From Valencia hispanica (Eukaryota; Chordata; Actinopteri; Cyprinodontiformes; Valenciidae), in NCBI GenBank assembly GCA_963556495.2, contig OY747712.1, positions 19,072,735 through 19,136,734 on the forward strand: 64,000 bases of DNA, written 5' to 3'. A program made the translations under genes and the position numbers. The notes under the pieces are model-generated. The model did no database searches. It was not told the DNA's origin and worked only from the letters and a program-made list of their open reading frames with translations. Positions 1 to 64,000 of the stretch are shown piece by piece; within the stretch, counting starts at the first letter, position 1, and every line of letters starts with the position of its first letter.

Positions 1-639
1 ATTGCAGGTGTCTGCACAATTTTGACTGTGCTGAGGTTGTAAGACTTTTGATATATAATGCTTCATATTTTATACACCTGGTGACACACAGAAGGAAAGA
101 AAACTGTATAGATATTGATCTATTTTGAGTCATCATCCTTCTGTCTTCATAAGCTAATTACAAATGACTAACTAACAAATACTAAATGTTTAAAAAAATC
201 AAACTGTGTGTATAGGTCACACCTGATGACTTTAAAATGCTGATTTTTATTTTATTTTAGTGTAGCTGACCTCACAGTCCAGCCAGGACAAAGCAGATGT
301 GTGTTGCCGAGTTCAAAGATGTCAGTGGTAGAGACTCAGGCAAATGCAGCATTACAAGATTTATAGGCAACTAGTCATCATATCTTCCACTCTATGAAAC
401 ACTTATTAATGCTCAGTAGTCCACATATGGTTCTTTAATGTATTTGCGTTGCACTAAAATGCATAACTTTTAATGGACATATATGCAGCTGAAACAGGTA
501 GCCTAGTGTATCCCAAATGTTTCAATATTAACATTTTTACAAACACATTATAATAATTGTGGCCTTAAGTAAACATTTTTTTGGGGGGGTGTGTGCCTTA
601 AGCTTTATTCTTTAATGTCATTTTTTTAAAATTATATTA
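1..639. other. mrc1 intron, nothing recognised
   Basis: AT-rich intronic sequence before the FNII exon. I looked for the last cysteine-rich-domain exon and did not find one. Confidence 0.4.
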
Positions 640-780
640 TATTTACTTTTATACTTTAAGTAGGTTTGAATCCATTACTTTTTTACTTTTACTTGACTTG
701 ATACTTCAACTACTACAGAATTGTTTTTAAACCCTATACTTCTACTTGAGTATTGAAGGTGAATACTTTTGAGACCTCTG
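640..780. mobile_element. Terminal fragment of a Tol2-like hAT transposon
   Basis: Repeated TACTTTTACTTGA-type blocks end in GAATACTTTTGAGACCTCTG, close to the known terminal inverted repeat of Tol2-like hAT elements. No opposite end is found in the window, so this is a solitary end or truncated copy. Confidence 0.5.
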
Positions 781-876
781 ATTATGATCTTAGCAGCTTG
801 TGTGTTTCTTTAATTTAAAAAGGATGTAAGTGTGTTAATAAAATTTCTTCTTTGTTTTTATTTGTTTAATTTACAG

Positions 877-51906
<51,030 letters not shown>

Positions 51907-52390
51907 GAGAGCACTGGGACCTCTGACATCTATATAACTTTAAGAAAAACATTCCCTGGGGTTAGTTGTTCTTGCCTATTTTTACTCATTTGATGTATGA
52001 CATAATCTGAAAGGTTGGACAAAATGAAGGAAACTGTGTAAAATGATTTTTTAAATAATAAAAATATACAATAGCACAATGGACTTTTATACAGTACTTT
52101 CTTAAAAGAAAGAAAAGAGACTAGGTGACTTAACTTTTTCTCTGAATGCTCTGGATTCCTCCTATAGTCTAAAAACATGCATGCTAGTATGGGAAACTAT
52201 TCATTTTCTACCACTTTGTGTGCTTGTTGACTTGAGTGTATTATGTTCGAAGATGTCAAACTATTGTGAGCAAATGTTTACCTAATGCAGCATAATTCTG
52301 TCTCTTGCACCGTATGGTTTGCACCTTCCCTTTTGCTTTTTTCTTTGTTGTCAATACATATTAAAATAAACAAAAACTCTACAACAAATG
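51907..52390 (+). other. mrc1: mrc1 3' untranslated region
   Basis: AT-rich sequence after the stop codon. The best poly(A) signal is AATAAA at 52365-52370; an AATAAT/AATAAA cluster near 52055 could serve as a weaker upstream site. The end near 52390 is inferred from the signal. Confidence 0.6.
52365..52370 (+). promoter_or_regulatory. Poly(A) signal of mrc1
   Basis: AATAAA about 460 bp after the mrc1 stop codon. Cleavage would fall about 10-30 bases downstream, where the antisense cacnb2 transcript also ends. Confidence 0.6.
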
Positions 52391-54484
52391 TAAACAATTT
52401 ATTTTACTAACTAAAAAGTCACGCAACAGCTATCATCCTTAAATGAAATGTCAGACAGCATATATTTGAATAATGTTCAACAATAGGATGCTTATCTGTC
52501 AAAAGTAACTCCCAAACTATGTACAAAATTATACAACCAAAATGAATCTTGAAAGGAATAATCAGTCTCGTTTACTAAATGCGGTCACACCCATTGGGTC
52601 TACAGTACTAAATGGTGCAACAAGCTCTCACGTTCTCCCTTCATTTCAATAACAAGGCAATTATGAAGTATATACAAATGCATACATTGTATTCAAGCAA
52701 CATATTTTATCACAATAAAATGCATAGATTATCCTGCATACAATTGAGTGTGACCACAATATTAGTCATGCTTCCAGACAGACCAAATGCAAGACAGTAG
52801 ATAGTTTTAAGGTATTCAAAAGTAGAATGGTCAATATGACTTCTATTTTGAATTATATAATTAAAAACTTGAGGTTGTAATGTTTCAAATAAAATAAAGT
52901 CATATTTTATTTAAATAGAGACAAATTAATGTACAAATATGGACAGAATTTTGTAATAGAAAAAGACATTTAAAACATTTGTTTTTCTAGTTTTTTGTAG
53001 TAAGTTGAAATTTTGATGTGCAAAATTTTAAATGATTTCAATGTAAACCCAGTCCAAGAAAAAGTAGAAAATTCAAATATCTGCAATATAGAAACTAAAG
53101 GGAGATTAGAACTTTCAATTCAATTTCAATTCAACAGATTGATTGGAATTTTGTAAACAAAACATTTTTCTATAAATTAACAGCTATTTCCAATTATTTC
53201 TGTAACCATTCCAACTCTGTTCAATACAGTGTTTTTGCTATTTAAAAAAAGAGAAATGAATAATGTTTAATTTTTTGACGACTAACAAACATATATCCAG
53301 ATGTTGACGATGTAAAGTTGTAAAAGATATTTGCATTGTTATTCATATTTTATCAATATAGAAAGATTTGGGTAATAAAAATGAAATACAAAATAAAATG
53401 TTTTGCCATTTTTTAGTCATATTAAAATGATATTTAAAAAGAAAAATTTCCCATGTCCAGATAACTGCAAAAAATAAGAAATACCGCAAACATTTTATTC
53501 AAACGCTCTGCTATGTTGGCAAAGAAAATAAAGTTAAATGTTGTGCAGGGCACTACATTAACATTAAGAGGAAATAAAAAAGTCCTGTAAGGGGTCTAAT
53601 TTGTTTTCTGTAAAGGCTAAAAAAATAAATGCATATGGGCTTATTTAACAGTATTGCACTGCTTCTAGGTACAGATTTTTGCACATTATTTGCTCCATCT
53701 GTTCACAGGGTCTCTGCATCTAATTCACAAAGCAAATAGCACTCATGATGTCACAGGGCAAACATGGCCATCAACTGCAGTAAATTTGTGCCAGATCAAT
53801 AATACAAAACAGTTTGTACTATCCAGGTATTACCTCCAGCCACAAGCACAGCAGGCACGGAAGTGGAAGAGTGAAAAAAACAAAACATTTTTCCTCTTAA
53901 TGCTTGAAGGATCCCCTAAAAACTATATCCCAGCATCAAAGACAAATAAATTTAGGGAGCACAATTTCAAAATCAGTATTCTATGTCAATGCTAACAGCA
54001 CAACTACAGATGCAGAGGGAAAATCATAAGGTTGAAACAAAAATGGCTAGTGTTTTAATTGTTTTTCCGAAAATTACAGAAATCTTATGAAATATGTCAG
54101 GCACTCCTAAGTCAAAGAAAGGTTCAATTTCTGCCCTAATTGTATACAGGCTGCAGTGCATATGTTTTTTTTTCTTTGTGTCCTCATCTGATATGCAAAT
54201 CTGACCAGAATTCAATACAGTGTCAATTGCAGTGACACACCATTTGCTTGGCAACAGATCGAGGAGGGTTTAGTGAATTAGAATTTGTAGTTTGCTTCCA
54301 TTTTTGGGAAGGATGAAGTTAATCAGTGTGTGTGGCGAGAATGTTGCAGTTGCACAGTACAAAAAACTAAAAACAAACAGTATGGAAGTAAAGATTGCCT
54401 GCAAACATGACTCTGTTTTAGTGCAGTGAGTGCAATACAAAACGGGCAGCATAAAACTGTGCATCAATATGAAGTAGAAATAAG
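52391..54484 (-). other. cacnb2: Probable cacnb2 3' untranslated region
   Basis: About 2.1 kb of AT-rich sequence with no convincing ORF and no recognised transposon between the cacnb2 stop and the convergent mrc1 end. The lack of repeats, against the dense load everywhere else, suggests it is transcribed and conserved as 3' UTR. The end point is uncertain. Confidence 0.5.
52398..52403 (-). promoter_or_regulatory. Poly(A) signal of cacnb2
   Basis: TTTATT on the plus strand is AATAAA on the minus strand. It is the farthest candidate signal downstream of cacnb2 before mrc1 begins. Other AATAAA matches exist in the AT-rich 3' UTR, so alternative ends are likely. Confidence 0.4.
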
Positions 54485-57338
<2,854 letters not shown>

Positions 57339-57899
57339 CTGCAAAAACAGAAAATGTAAGCTTTCAACACCAAGACTAGACAAAATGTTTAATGTGCAGC
57401 AAGAGCTCACAGGACACATTTAAATATGGTAGTGCACATAGTGAAACCAACAATAGTAAGAGTGGACTAGAAATGTGCTTGTCTGTACAATAAAGGCTGC
57501 ACTGCATCATCATTGGTTGGTCCACCTGGAAGTAAAAATGTACAGCTGCAAATTAAGGACTCAACATTCAGGGACTTTACAGAGAAGCAGCACAGGGCAG
57601 AAATGGAGTGCAGGAGAACTGGCACAGATTATTACTTATTTTTTAGTTGTTTTATGGCTGTTTGAGCCGCTCAGGAAACCTTTGTGTGTGCATGCAACTA
57701 GTAGTAAGTAAATCACGTTTGAAAGTTTTATGTTATTTGTTCAAATATAATTCCTAATGACTAAGTTGAGTTGTATTTATTTAATATATCATAGGAAGTT
57801 GCATATTAACATGACAAATATTGAAGGAAATTAATGTCAGGTTTTGCAGCTTTGTCTATTATGTATGTGCATGTTTAATATATCTTATTTAAGATACTG
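57339..57899. other. cacnb2 intron, possible BEL 5' LTR region
   Basis: AT-rich sequence upstream of the BEL leader. It may contain the element's 5' LTR, but I could not find a second LTR copy or ends. Confidence 0.3.
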
Positions 57900-59249
57900 A
57901 AGTTATTCTATTATTTTTAGAGCCATACACAAAGGAAGTGTAATGTGGAATAAGGAAGAACTTGAATAAATCTACTAAAGGAAAATAAAAGCCGCATCTT
58001 TAACCGGATACTTGAAGCTTTCCACTAAGAATAACCAATCTTTAGTTCAATTTGGTCCTTCGAGCTGGATAATATTGGAAATACTTCAGGAAATGGCGAC
58101 CAGTAACAAACTTAGTAGCAAGAGCAGGTGCAGTCTGTAGAAAGACCTATCAAGTTCCACGCCACCCAAGCTATGTAGCAGATTATAACTTGGGTTTTAG
58201 GCAGCCTCTGCAATTGCCTCCTACTAGAGCACAGCCACATCTCTCTGATTTCAATGATTCAGATGTTGAAGATCATTACAGTGCACCCATCAGTCAGGAG
58301 CTTTGTCCTTGCCATTGGAGAGTGATAGATTAGTGGGAGCATAGTGATGATGCTGAGAGAGAAAAGGAGTATTTACGCAATGAAAACCAGAGCTAATGAA
58401 AAGCTATCTTGAAGCTCACCAGAGATAGAGATTATATTACAGTAACAATGAGAAGAAGAGGGAACTTCAGGAGCAGTGGCAAACCGCTGCTCAGTCACCT
58501 ATGGTCCTTGAGACATTGAAGGAGATTAAAAAAAACAAATGAAGAAACTCATGGCTAGTCAGGGTGAGGATAAGTTATTTGGTTCACCAGCACAAAAGTT
58601 TGCTCAGTACAATTTCCTGTTCCAAAGCCAACGATTTGCACACTACAGAAAGCTAGAGGGGAGGAAATAGAGGATCATTAATATTCAGCAAGCATAAGAG
58701 ATGTGTCTACAGTCCCTCATGATAAACAGAGTATGCAACAGTCAGATCTAGGCTACACTTCTGGGAACAGAAGGTGCAGTGAAGTTTCAGCAAGCCAATC
58801 AACATCTCCAGTTCCTGCGCCTAGAAGTTCAGTGCTCACAAGGACATCTTGATCTCCAGTTCCAGCTTAAAGGTCAGCACCCACAAAGAGGTCCAGGTTA
58901 GATCAGTTAAATCACACAGACACTTATGCTCATTTTGAAATGGAAGAGGATCAAGCATTTTAATATACAGTTCCCACCAGCATTTACTCTACTGAGTCAA
59001 AAGATCATTGTGCCCCTAGAATGGTTCATAGCTCACAGTCTAACCCCCAAAGTGAGAGTAGATATAGTGGTCCTGCTCCAGCTATTTCTTATTTTTTTGC
59101 ATCCAGGCCCACGTGAGTTTTTTGGACTTAGCATTGCACTTGACAACATCCTACCAGTTCATGCGTCTGAACAAGTATCAGGTCGTCACAGACCATTTTA
59201 AGCTGGAGGAAGCTCAGCTGATTGCAAATTTCTTCTGTAACTCCCCACA

Positions 59250-59310
59250 TCCTTTGATAGAATAGATTAGAATAGAATATACTTTTATTGTAATTGCAAA
59301 TGGCAAATAA
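59250..59310. repeat. AGAAT-repeat retroposon tail fragment
   Basis: AGAATAGATTAGAATAGAAT followed by ATACTTTTATTGTAATTGC looks like the 3' tail of a short retroposon within the BEL relic. No duplication was found. Confidence 0.35.
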
Positions 59311-59342
59311 ATTGCGGGTTGTCGAATGAATGTTAAGCAAGA

Positions 59343-60254
59343 TTGTTAAGCAAGTTTCCTTATCAGCTTAGAAGCAGTTTCTGGAGAAGAGTTGATCCAA
59401 TTAAGGTTCCAATTCCAACCTTGTATGATCTTGGAGAATGGCTTGATTTTGAAATGCAGGTTTATGAAGACAAAACCAGATTCCTCACTCATTTCAGAGA
59501 TGACCAAAAGAAGAGTGGCATAGAAAAGGAGAAAAAAACTGGCCTTAAGAACTACAGCATTGCTTCTTAGTGCTGGGAAAGTCAGCAGATACCAAAGTGA
59601 CTGAGCTACCACAGTCTGCCAGCATTCCTGAGAAGGATAAGACTAAAGTATTCTGCCCATACTGTGACCACTCTAATCATTTCTTGAATGGTTGTCAGAA
59701 CTTTTAGCACCTCACAAAAAAACAACAACAAAAACCAGAAAGTGTTGTGGATCAAGAAAAATAACCAATGCTGACGTTGTGGTAGAAGACATCAGTCTGC
59801 CAAATGTACTCTTAAGGCAACTTGTAAAATCTGTGGTCGAAGACAGCTGCTGATATTAGATGACGTTTAAGGGAAATGGCAGGGAGAGGGGGAAATACCA
59901 GATAGGGTGAAACCACTGGATCAAGGAAACATTGTTGGCACCTGTCTGACAAGTACTGTGGATGATAGTCTTTATGTAGGACGTTCCCTAACTAAGCATA
60001 AAGTGCTGCTCAAAATAGCCAAGTTCCGATCGTGTAATGGGAACAGAAGCATGGAAGCCTTTGCTCCACTAGATGATGGGTCAGAGCAATACTTTTTGCT
60101 CTATAATACTGCATGTGATCTTGGTTTGGAAGGTGACCCTGACGCACTTGTCCTACCCAGTTTGGAGGAACTGCAGTTTCCTTCTCTGTCTCCACCATAT
60201 CCCAACCAGCAAAGACATTTTGGATCGACCAAGCTTTCACAGCTAACTCTCTGA
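59343..60254 (+). pseudogene. BEL/Pao gag end and protease remnant
   Basis: PTLYDLGEWLDFEMQVYEDK is gag-like. It is followed by a knuckle with C-X2-C-X4-H-X4-C spacing (CPYCDHSNHFLNGC) and a second Cys/His cluster (CGRRHQSAKC, TCKICGR) with a stop before it. FAPLDDGSEQYFL in 59907-60254 corresponds to the region of the protease DSGS/DTG-type active site, here degraded to DDGS. Several stops make it non-functional. Confidence 0.65.
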
Positions 60255-61090
60255 ACCTTGCAGAACACAGCCAACTCCCTGCTGCTCTTTAGAGAAAATA
60301 CAAACATATACAAGATATACCGTTCCAGCCAATCAATACAGTGTGTCCAGCTCTTCTGATTGGATCTGATTTCCCACATTTAATCTCCCGCACTGAACCT
60401 GTTCGCTTAGGGCCCACAGCAGGCCCAGCAGCAGTCAGGAGCTGTTTAAGCTACACATCAAAAGGTCCTGCAGAAGGAGGGAAACCAGGTTCAGATGCCC
60501 AACAATGCCATTTCATCTCATTTCAGTCTCCAGCCACAGAGTTGCATCAACATGATGAAAAGCTCTGGCAGATGTTCTTCTATATCAGAGTACAAAGGTT
60601 GTGACAAGGTGCCGCCAAGATAGTGAGGTATTACGTACTCTTGAAGAAAAAACTGTCAGAGTTGAAGTTAGTGGAGAACATAGATATGGCACCGCAATGC
60701 TCTGCATTAAAGGCACAGAATGTCTGCATGCCACTCCAAAAGCAACTCTTCCACTTTTCAGAAACACAGAAAGGAGACTAGCAAAACCCAAGCTCAGGCT
60801 GAGGCACACAAGGTTGAAATGAAAAAAAACTGATGGATGCTGGATACATTCTAATACTGCACCCTGAAGATGTGTAGAAATCTGATTACACTTGGTACAT
60901 TCCACATCATGTAGTTCAACACAACAATAAGAAGAGAGTGGTATTTAACTGTTTGTTCCAACATCAAGGAAATAACTTAAACAAACCACTCCTACCTGGA
61001 CCTACTGCTAGTAGCTGTACTTCTTCGCTTTCGTGAACACATTGTGGCCATTTCTAGTTATATTAAAGCTATGTTTCACAAGGTGAGACT

Positions 61091-63024
61091 CAGTGGTGTC
61101 GCCTGGCCTGGGCATTCCCGGCTCCAGCCCTGAACATTTCTCCTCAAGCCCCGAATTTTTTTTTCACCCCAGAAGGACTAAGTTTACATTAACTGAGCAG
61201 CCCTATGACATTAACGAAGAAGGTCGTTTTGCAATTTCCTGGCTTCGGTGAATGCAACAGAGACACGAGAGTATGACCGATCAGAGAGGAGTTGTGCGGG
61301 GAATCTTCCGTGTTCTATTGGCTGACAGCCCGGTGTTTAATATAACCTCTAGAGCGCTCCTGACAGAAAATGCACATCAGACGGTTTTTGATATAAATAA
61401 GAGGGACAGTTCTTCAGTTGCAACGGCTGGCACTGGGTGGCAAAACTCTGGGCAGGTAAACAAACAATTTATATACGTTATTTCTTTAGATTATATGAAC
61501 ATTAGGCAGATTCACAGCAGTGTTTGCAAACACACGTCAGTCGGACAAAATCTTCTGACATTTTGGACCGACATGCGTTGGTCTGCGTCTCCCCTTTGAT
61601 CTGTACCTCACTACAGGCCCTCATCGCCCCAGAGTGCTCATTGCAAGCTTTCTCCCGGCCCGCAACTGGCGCTTGCTTTTAGCAGCACCAGAACTTTCTG
61701 CACAAAGCTCCAAAACAGAGACTTTGAATTAACAACGGTTTTTATTAATGTGGGTCTGACCCACTGTGTTTAATCCTAAACTGAGTCTAATTCAGTATGT
61801 CTTATTCAAAATTATTATAGGTAATAATGCTTGAATAATAATGTCTATATAAGCCTAAAAATACTTCATTGCGACTGGTGAAAGTTTTTAAAGAGGGCTA
61901 AATGGGGGCCAGTGATGATCCTCGGGGTGTCACATTAAAATAAAAGCAGGGCTGTAATATAAAGGGGGCAGGGCCTAGACTGAGTGACAGACAACAGAGT
62001 CACAATATGGGGGTTTAAAGATTGATTTAAATATAAATACTTAAAATCCATAAATAATTCAAACTAATTAAAGCTGTTTCTATGTCTTATCATTCATTAG
62101 ACTATTTTCTACACAAGAAGTGATAATGTAAAGTAAAGTACAGAATAGAAGGAGCTGCTTCAGAAAGCAGGGCAGGATTAAAAATCACTGACTAATCAAT
62201 GAGTGATTTAACATTTTGACCGATGATTGTCTGGGAGGAAACAAATCAGAGTCCATCCATCCATCCATTTTCTATACCCGTCATTCCTATGCAGGGTTGC
62301 GGGGGGCTGGTGCCTATCTCCAGCGGTCAAGGGGCGAGAGGCGGGGTACACCCTGGACAGGTCACCAGTCCATCGCAGACAAATCAGAGTATACTACTAA
62401 AATAAACTAGACTACAGCACTGATTAAATCAACAGTTTTACTTTTGTTCTGAGTGTAAAGACTGCTGTCTTGACTGGGACTGACCTGGCTTGGCAGAGGT
62501 CTGCGTTCTCCGAGTGCTTTTATAGTTAAAACTATATAATTGAGGCAATTTCCCCCAAAAAATGACACTTGAATGCTAATCCTGTTGCAAAGGTCAGTTC
62601 CTTTTATGATTACCTTTTGACAACATCTATTAAGATGAAAGAAATCTGATGTTATAAATGGTTTATAGATGACCTAGACAGGACAGAGAATGATGGAAAG
62701 AGCAGCAGACACAGAGGTCCACTAGCAACCTGACAAAGAACTTACTTTTGTGCTTGTCAGGGAAAGAAAAAAAATGAAAATAATTGTTACCTTTTGACTA
62801 ATTTTATCATTCTGTTTTATCTAATATTAATATTGATTTTATAGATCTTCTTTACATTGTCACGTTTGAGTTTGAAATTAAATACATTATGAAGTACATT
62901 TCGATGTATTTGGCTTTAAGGAAGGGGCCACAATGCTCAAGAAAGCCTTTTTTTACTGCATAGGTTTCCTCCAAGAGGGTGTGGGCTCACACCCCAATGT
63001 TTCCAGGTCCAGGAATTGCCCCTG
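61091..63024. mobile_element. hAT transposon inserted in the BEL relic
   Basis: Starts CAGTGGTGTCGCCTGG and ends CCAGGAATTGCCCCTG, an imperfect inverted repeat with the CAG start of hAT elements. It has a perfect 8-bp duplication GTGAGACT (61083-61090 and 63025-63032). 1.93 kb with no surviving transposase ORF. It contains the retroposon at 62253-62378. Confidence 0.85.
62253..62378 (-). mobile_element. Short retroposon (RTE-type 3' end) with 12-bp target duplication
   Basis: 126 bp starting with the CCAT repeat (a tail read in reverse) and containing GCAGGGTTGCGGGGGGCTGG and TACACCCTGGACAGGTCACC, a very common fish repeat. ACAAATCAGAGT flanks it at 62241-62252 and 62379-62390. The tail suggests a 5'-truncated RTE/Rex3-like LINE end or a SINE using it. 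Confidence 0.85.
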
Positions 63025-63694
63025 GTGAGACTCCTCCCTCAAAACCACTTCTTCAGTTCCTGTGGAGAAACTTGAAAAAAGAAGAATCTCCAAGTGTGTA
63101 TGAGTGGCAGCTGCTCCCTTTTGGGACCACCTGTAGCCTATACTGTGCCACTTATGCTCTACAATAGCATGTTCAAGATCACAGTCAGCCTGGAGAGGAC
63201 ATCCGTGAGGCAAGATGTTAGTTGATAAACTCCGGGATGTGCTAGCTGATGGCAGATTTTGACCAAGACAGTGGGCCAGGCCTTCATCAACCCCCTTCCA
63301 GAATATGCTAGATTCACTAGCAGCAATATGAGGATAAATAAGAACCAGCTTGACTCAATTGAATCCACTTGGCCTCCAGTGGCACTGTCCTACAGACCTG
63401 CTTCATTACAAACATCTCCCAACTGGTGACCTTTCAGTGACAATTCAAAGCATTTACAGAACTCTGGCTAGCTTGTATGACCCTCTGGGGCTCATCAATC
63501 CTTTTACCACCGGATACGAGGTTTGGATTCAGCGTCTTTGTGACAAGAAAAGAGAATGGGACGACCCAAGACTTCCTGAGGACCTTCTGCAGACATGGAA
63601 GTTCTGGCAGGCAGAGTTGTCTGACTTGGAGAAGATCTCTTTAACTAGATGCCTGCAGCTTTCCACAAAGAACAATCCGTCTAGAGTTCAGTAA

Positions 63695-64000
63695 AAATGT
63701 ACTAGATCTTATTTAATTCATTTTATCTTATCTTCTTATTTGGGAAAAATGTCTTAGAGTATAATAGAAAAACTGTTACAGTAACAAATAATTCAAAACA
63801 ATTATAATTTTAAAAAGTTACCTTACTTTTTCTTTTAAATAAATGAAAATAGAATTTCAAGTTTCTTTATATTAGAATTGGTAAAACAATAAATAAAGCA
63901 ACGATTAAAAATTTTTACAATTCAATTCTACACATGAATAGTCTTATATATATGTGAGCCTAAAAATTATTTGCAACCCATGCTTTGCATTTAAATTTTT
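63695..64000. other. AT-rich sequence, nothing recognised
   Basis: The last 300 bases hold no ORF or recognisable repeat; presumably cacnb2 intron. Confidence 0.4.

Larger units (their letters stand above)
57900..63690 (+). mobile_element. BEL/Pao LTR retrotransposon relic, split by a hAT
   Basis: TTTGGTCCTTCGAGCTGG near 58050 is typical of BEL leaders. Gag remains with two zinc knuckles follow (about 59650-59850), then an aspartic-protease-like segment (59907-60254) and RT pieces before and after the hAT at 61091-63024. The 3' part and 3' LTR are missing. It lies antisense in a cacnb2 intron. Boundaries are approximate. Confidence 0.75.
60915..63694 (+). pseudogene. BEL/Pao reverse transcriptase remnant, interrupted
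   Basis: Before the hAT: RVVFNCLFQHQGNNLN, LLPGPTAS, then AISSYIKAMFHKVRL. After the hAT: LLQFLWRNLKKEESPSVYEW, LPFGTTCSLYCATYAL and SIYRTLASLYDPLGLINPF, the RT-RNase H connection typical of BEL/Pao. The catalytic box and much else are missing or shifted. Confidence 0.7.

Noticed and set aside
263..360. Possible cysteine-rich-domain exon before FNII
   Set aside because: No frame gave the expected motif or a fitting donor phase, so the exon is taken to lie outside the window.
58000..63700. Search for further cacnb2 exons (SH3/HOOK region)
   Set aside because: No beta-subunit motifs found; the stretch is explained by the BEL relic and its insertions.

Overview
The window is vertebrate, almost certainly teleost fish, chromosomal DNA. 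Two protein-coding genes with canonical GT-AG introns lie among many transposable elements of fish type: Rex3, L2-like LINEs with short-repeat 3' tails, Tc1 relics, hAT elements, TTAA-flanked elements and a BEL/Pao relic. The species cannot be named from the sequence alone.

Positions 877-51906 (+) hold the 3' part of a macrophage mannose receptor gene (mrc1, CD206). I could place 31 in-frame exons, plus one duplicated microexon. They encode a fibronectin type II domain, eight C-type lectin-like domains (CTLD1-8), a transmembrane helix and a short endocytic tail. The signal peptide and the cysteine-rich ricin-type domain lie upstream of the window. All splice phases agree from exon to exon. 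A poly(A) signal lies at 52365-52370.

Positions about 52390-57338 (-) hold the 3' end of a voltage-gated calcium channel beta subunit gene, best read as cacnb2. It has three guanylate-kinase-like exons and a last exon with a His-, Arg- and Asp-rich C-terminus. MRC1 and CACNB2 are also neighbours in human 10p12, so this is conserved synteny. The two genes converge tail to tail with almost no spacer.

The mrc1 introns carry most of the repeats. In order these are: a Tol2-like end, a 1.75-kb hAT element, a Tc1 relic, a nearly full-length L2-like LINE, a second truncated copy, a hAT inserted in another repeat, a third L2-like LINE split by a retroposed insert, a Rex3 fragment, a hAT transposase relic, three TTAA-flanked elements of about 570 bp, a Harbinger-like MITE, and a fourth L2-like LINE with target duplication carrying a solo LTR. 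A recent 2.4-2.6 kb tandem duplication (39214-44223) follows. Upstream of the cacnb2 exons, a BEL/Pao relic on the opposite strand contains a hAT, which in turn contains a short retroposon.

The most unusual signal is in CTLD6 of mrc1. The segment that normally runs through the conserved Trp loop is instead built from a 51-bp exon and 24-bp phase-0 microexons. Two of the microexons resemble each other, and one has been copied again by the tandem duplication. CTLD5 has also lost the EPN sugar-binding motif, leaving CTLD4 as the only domain with an intact EPN plus WND pair.
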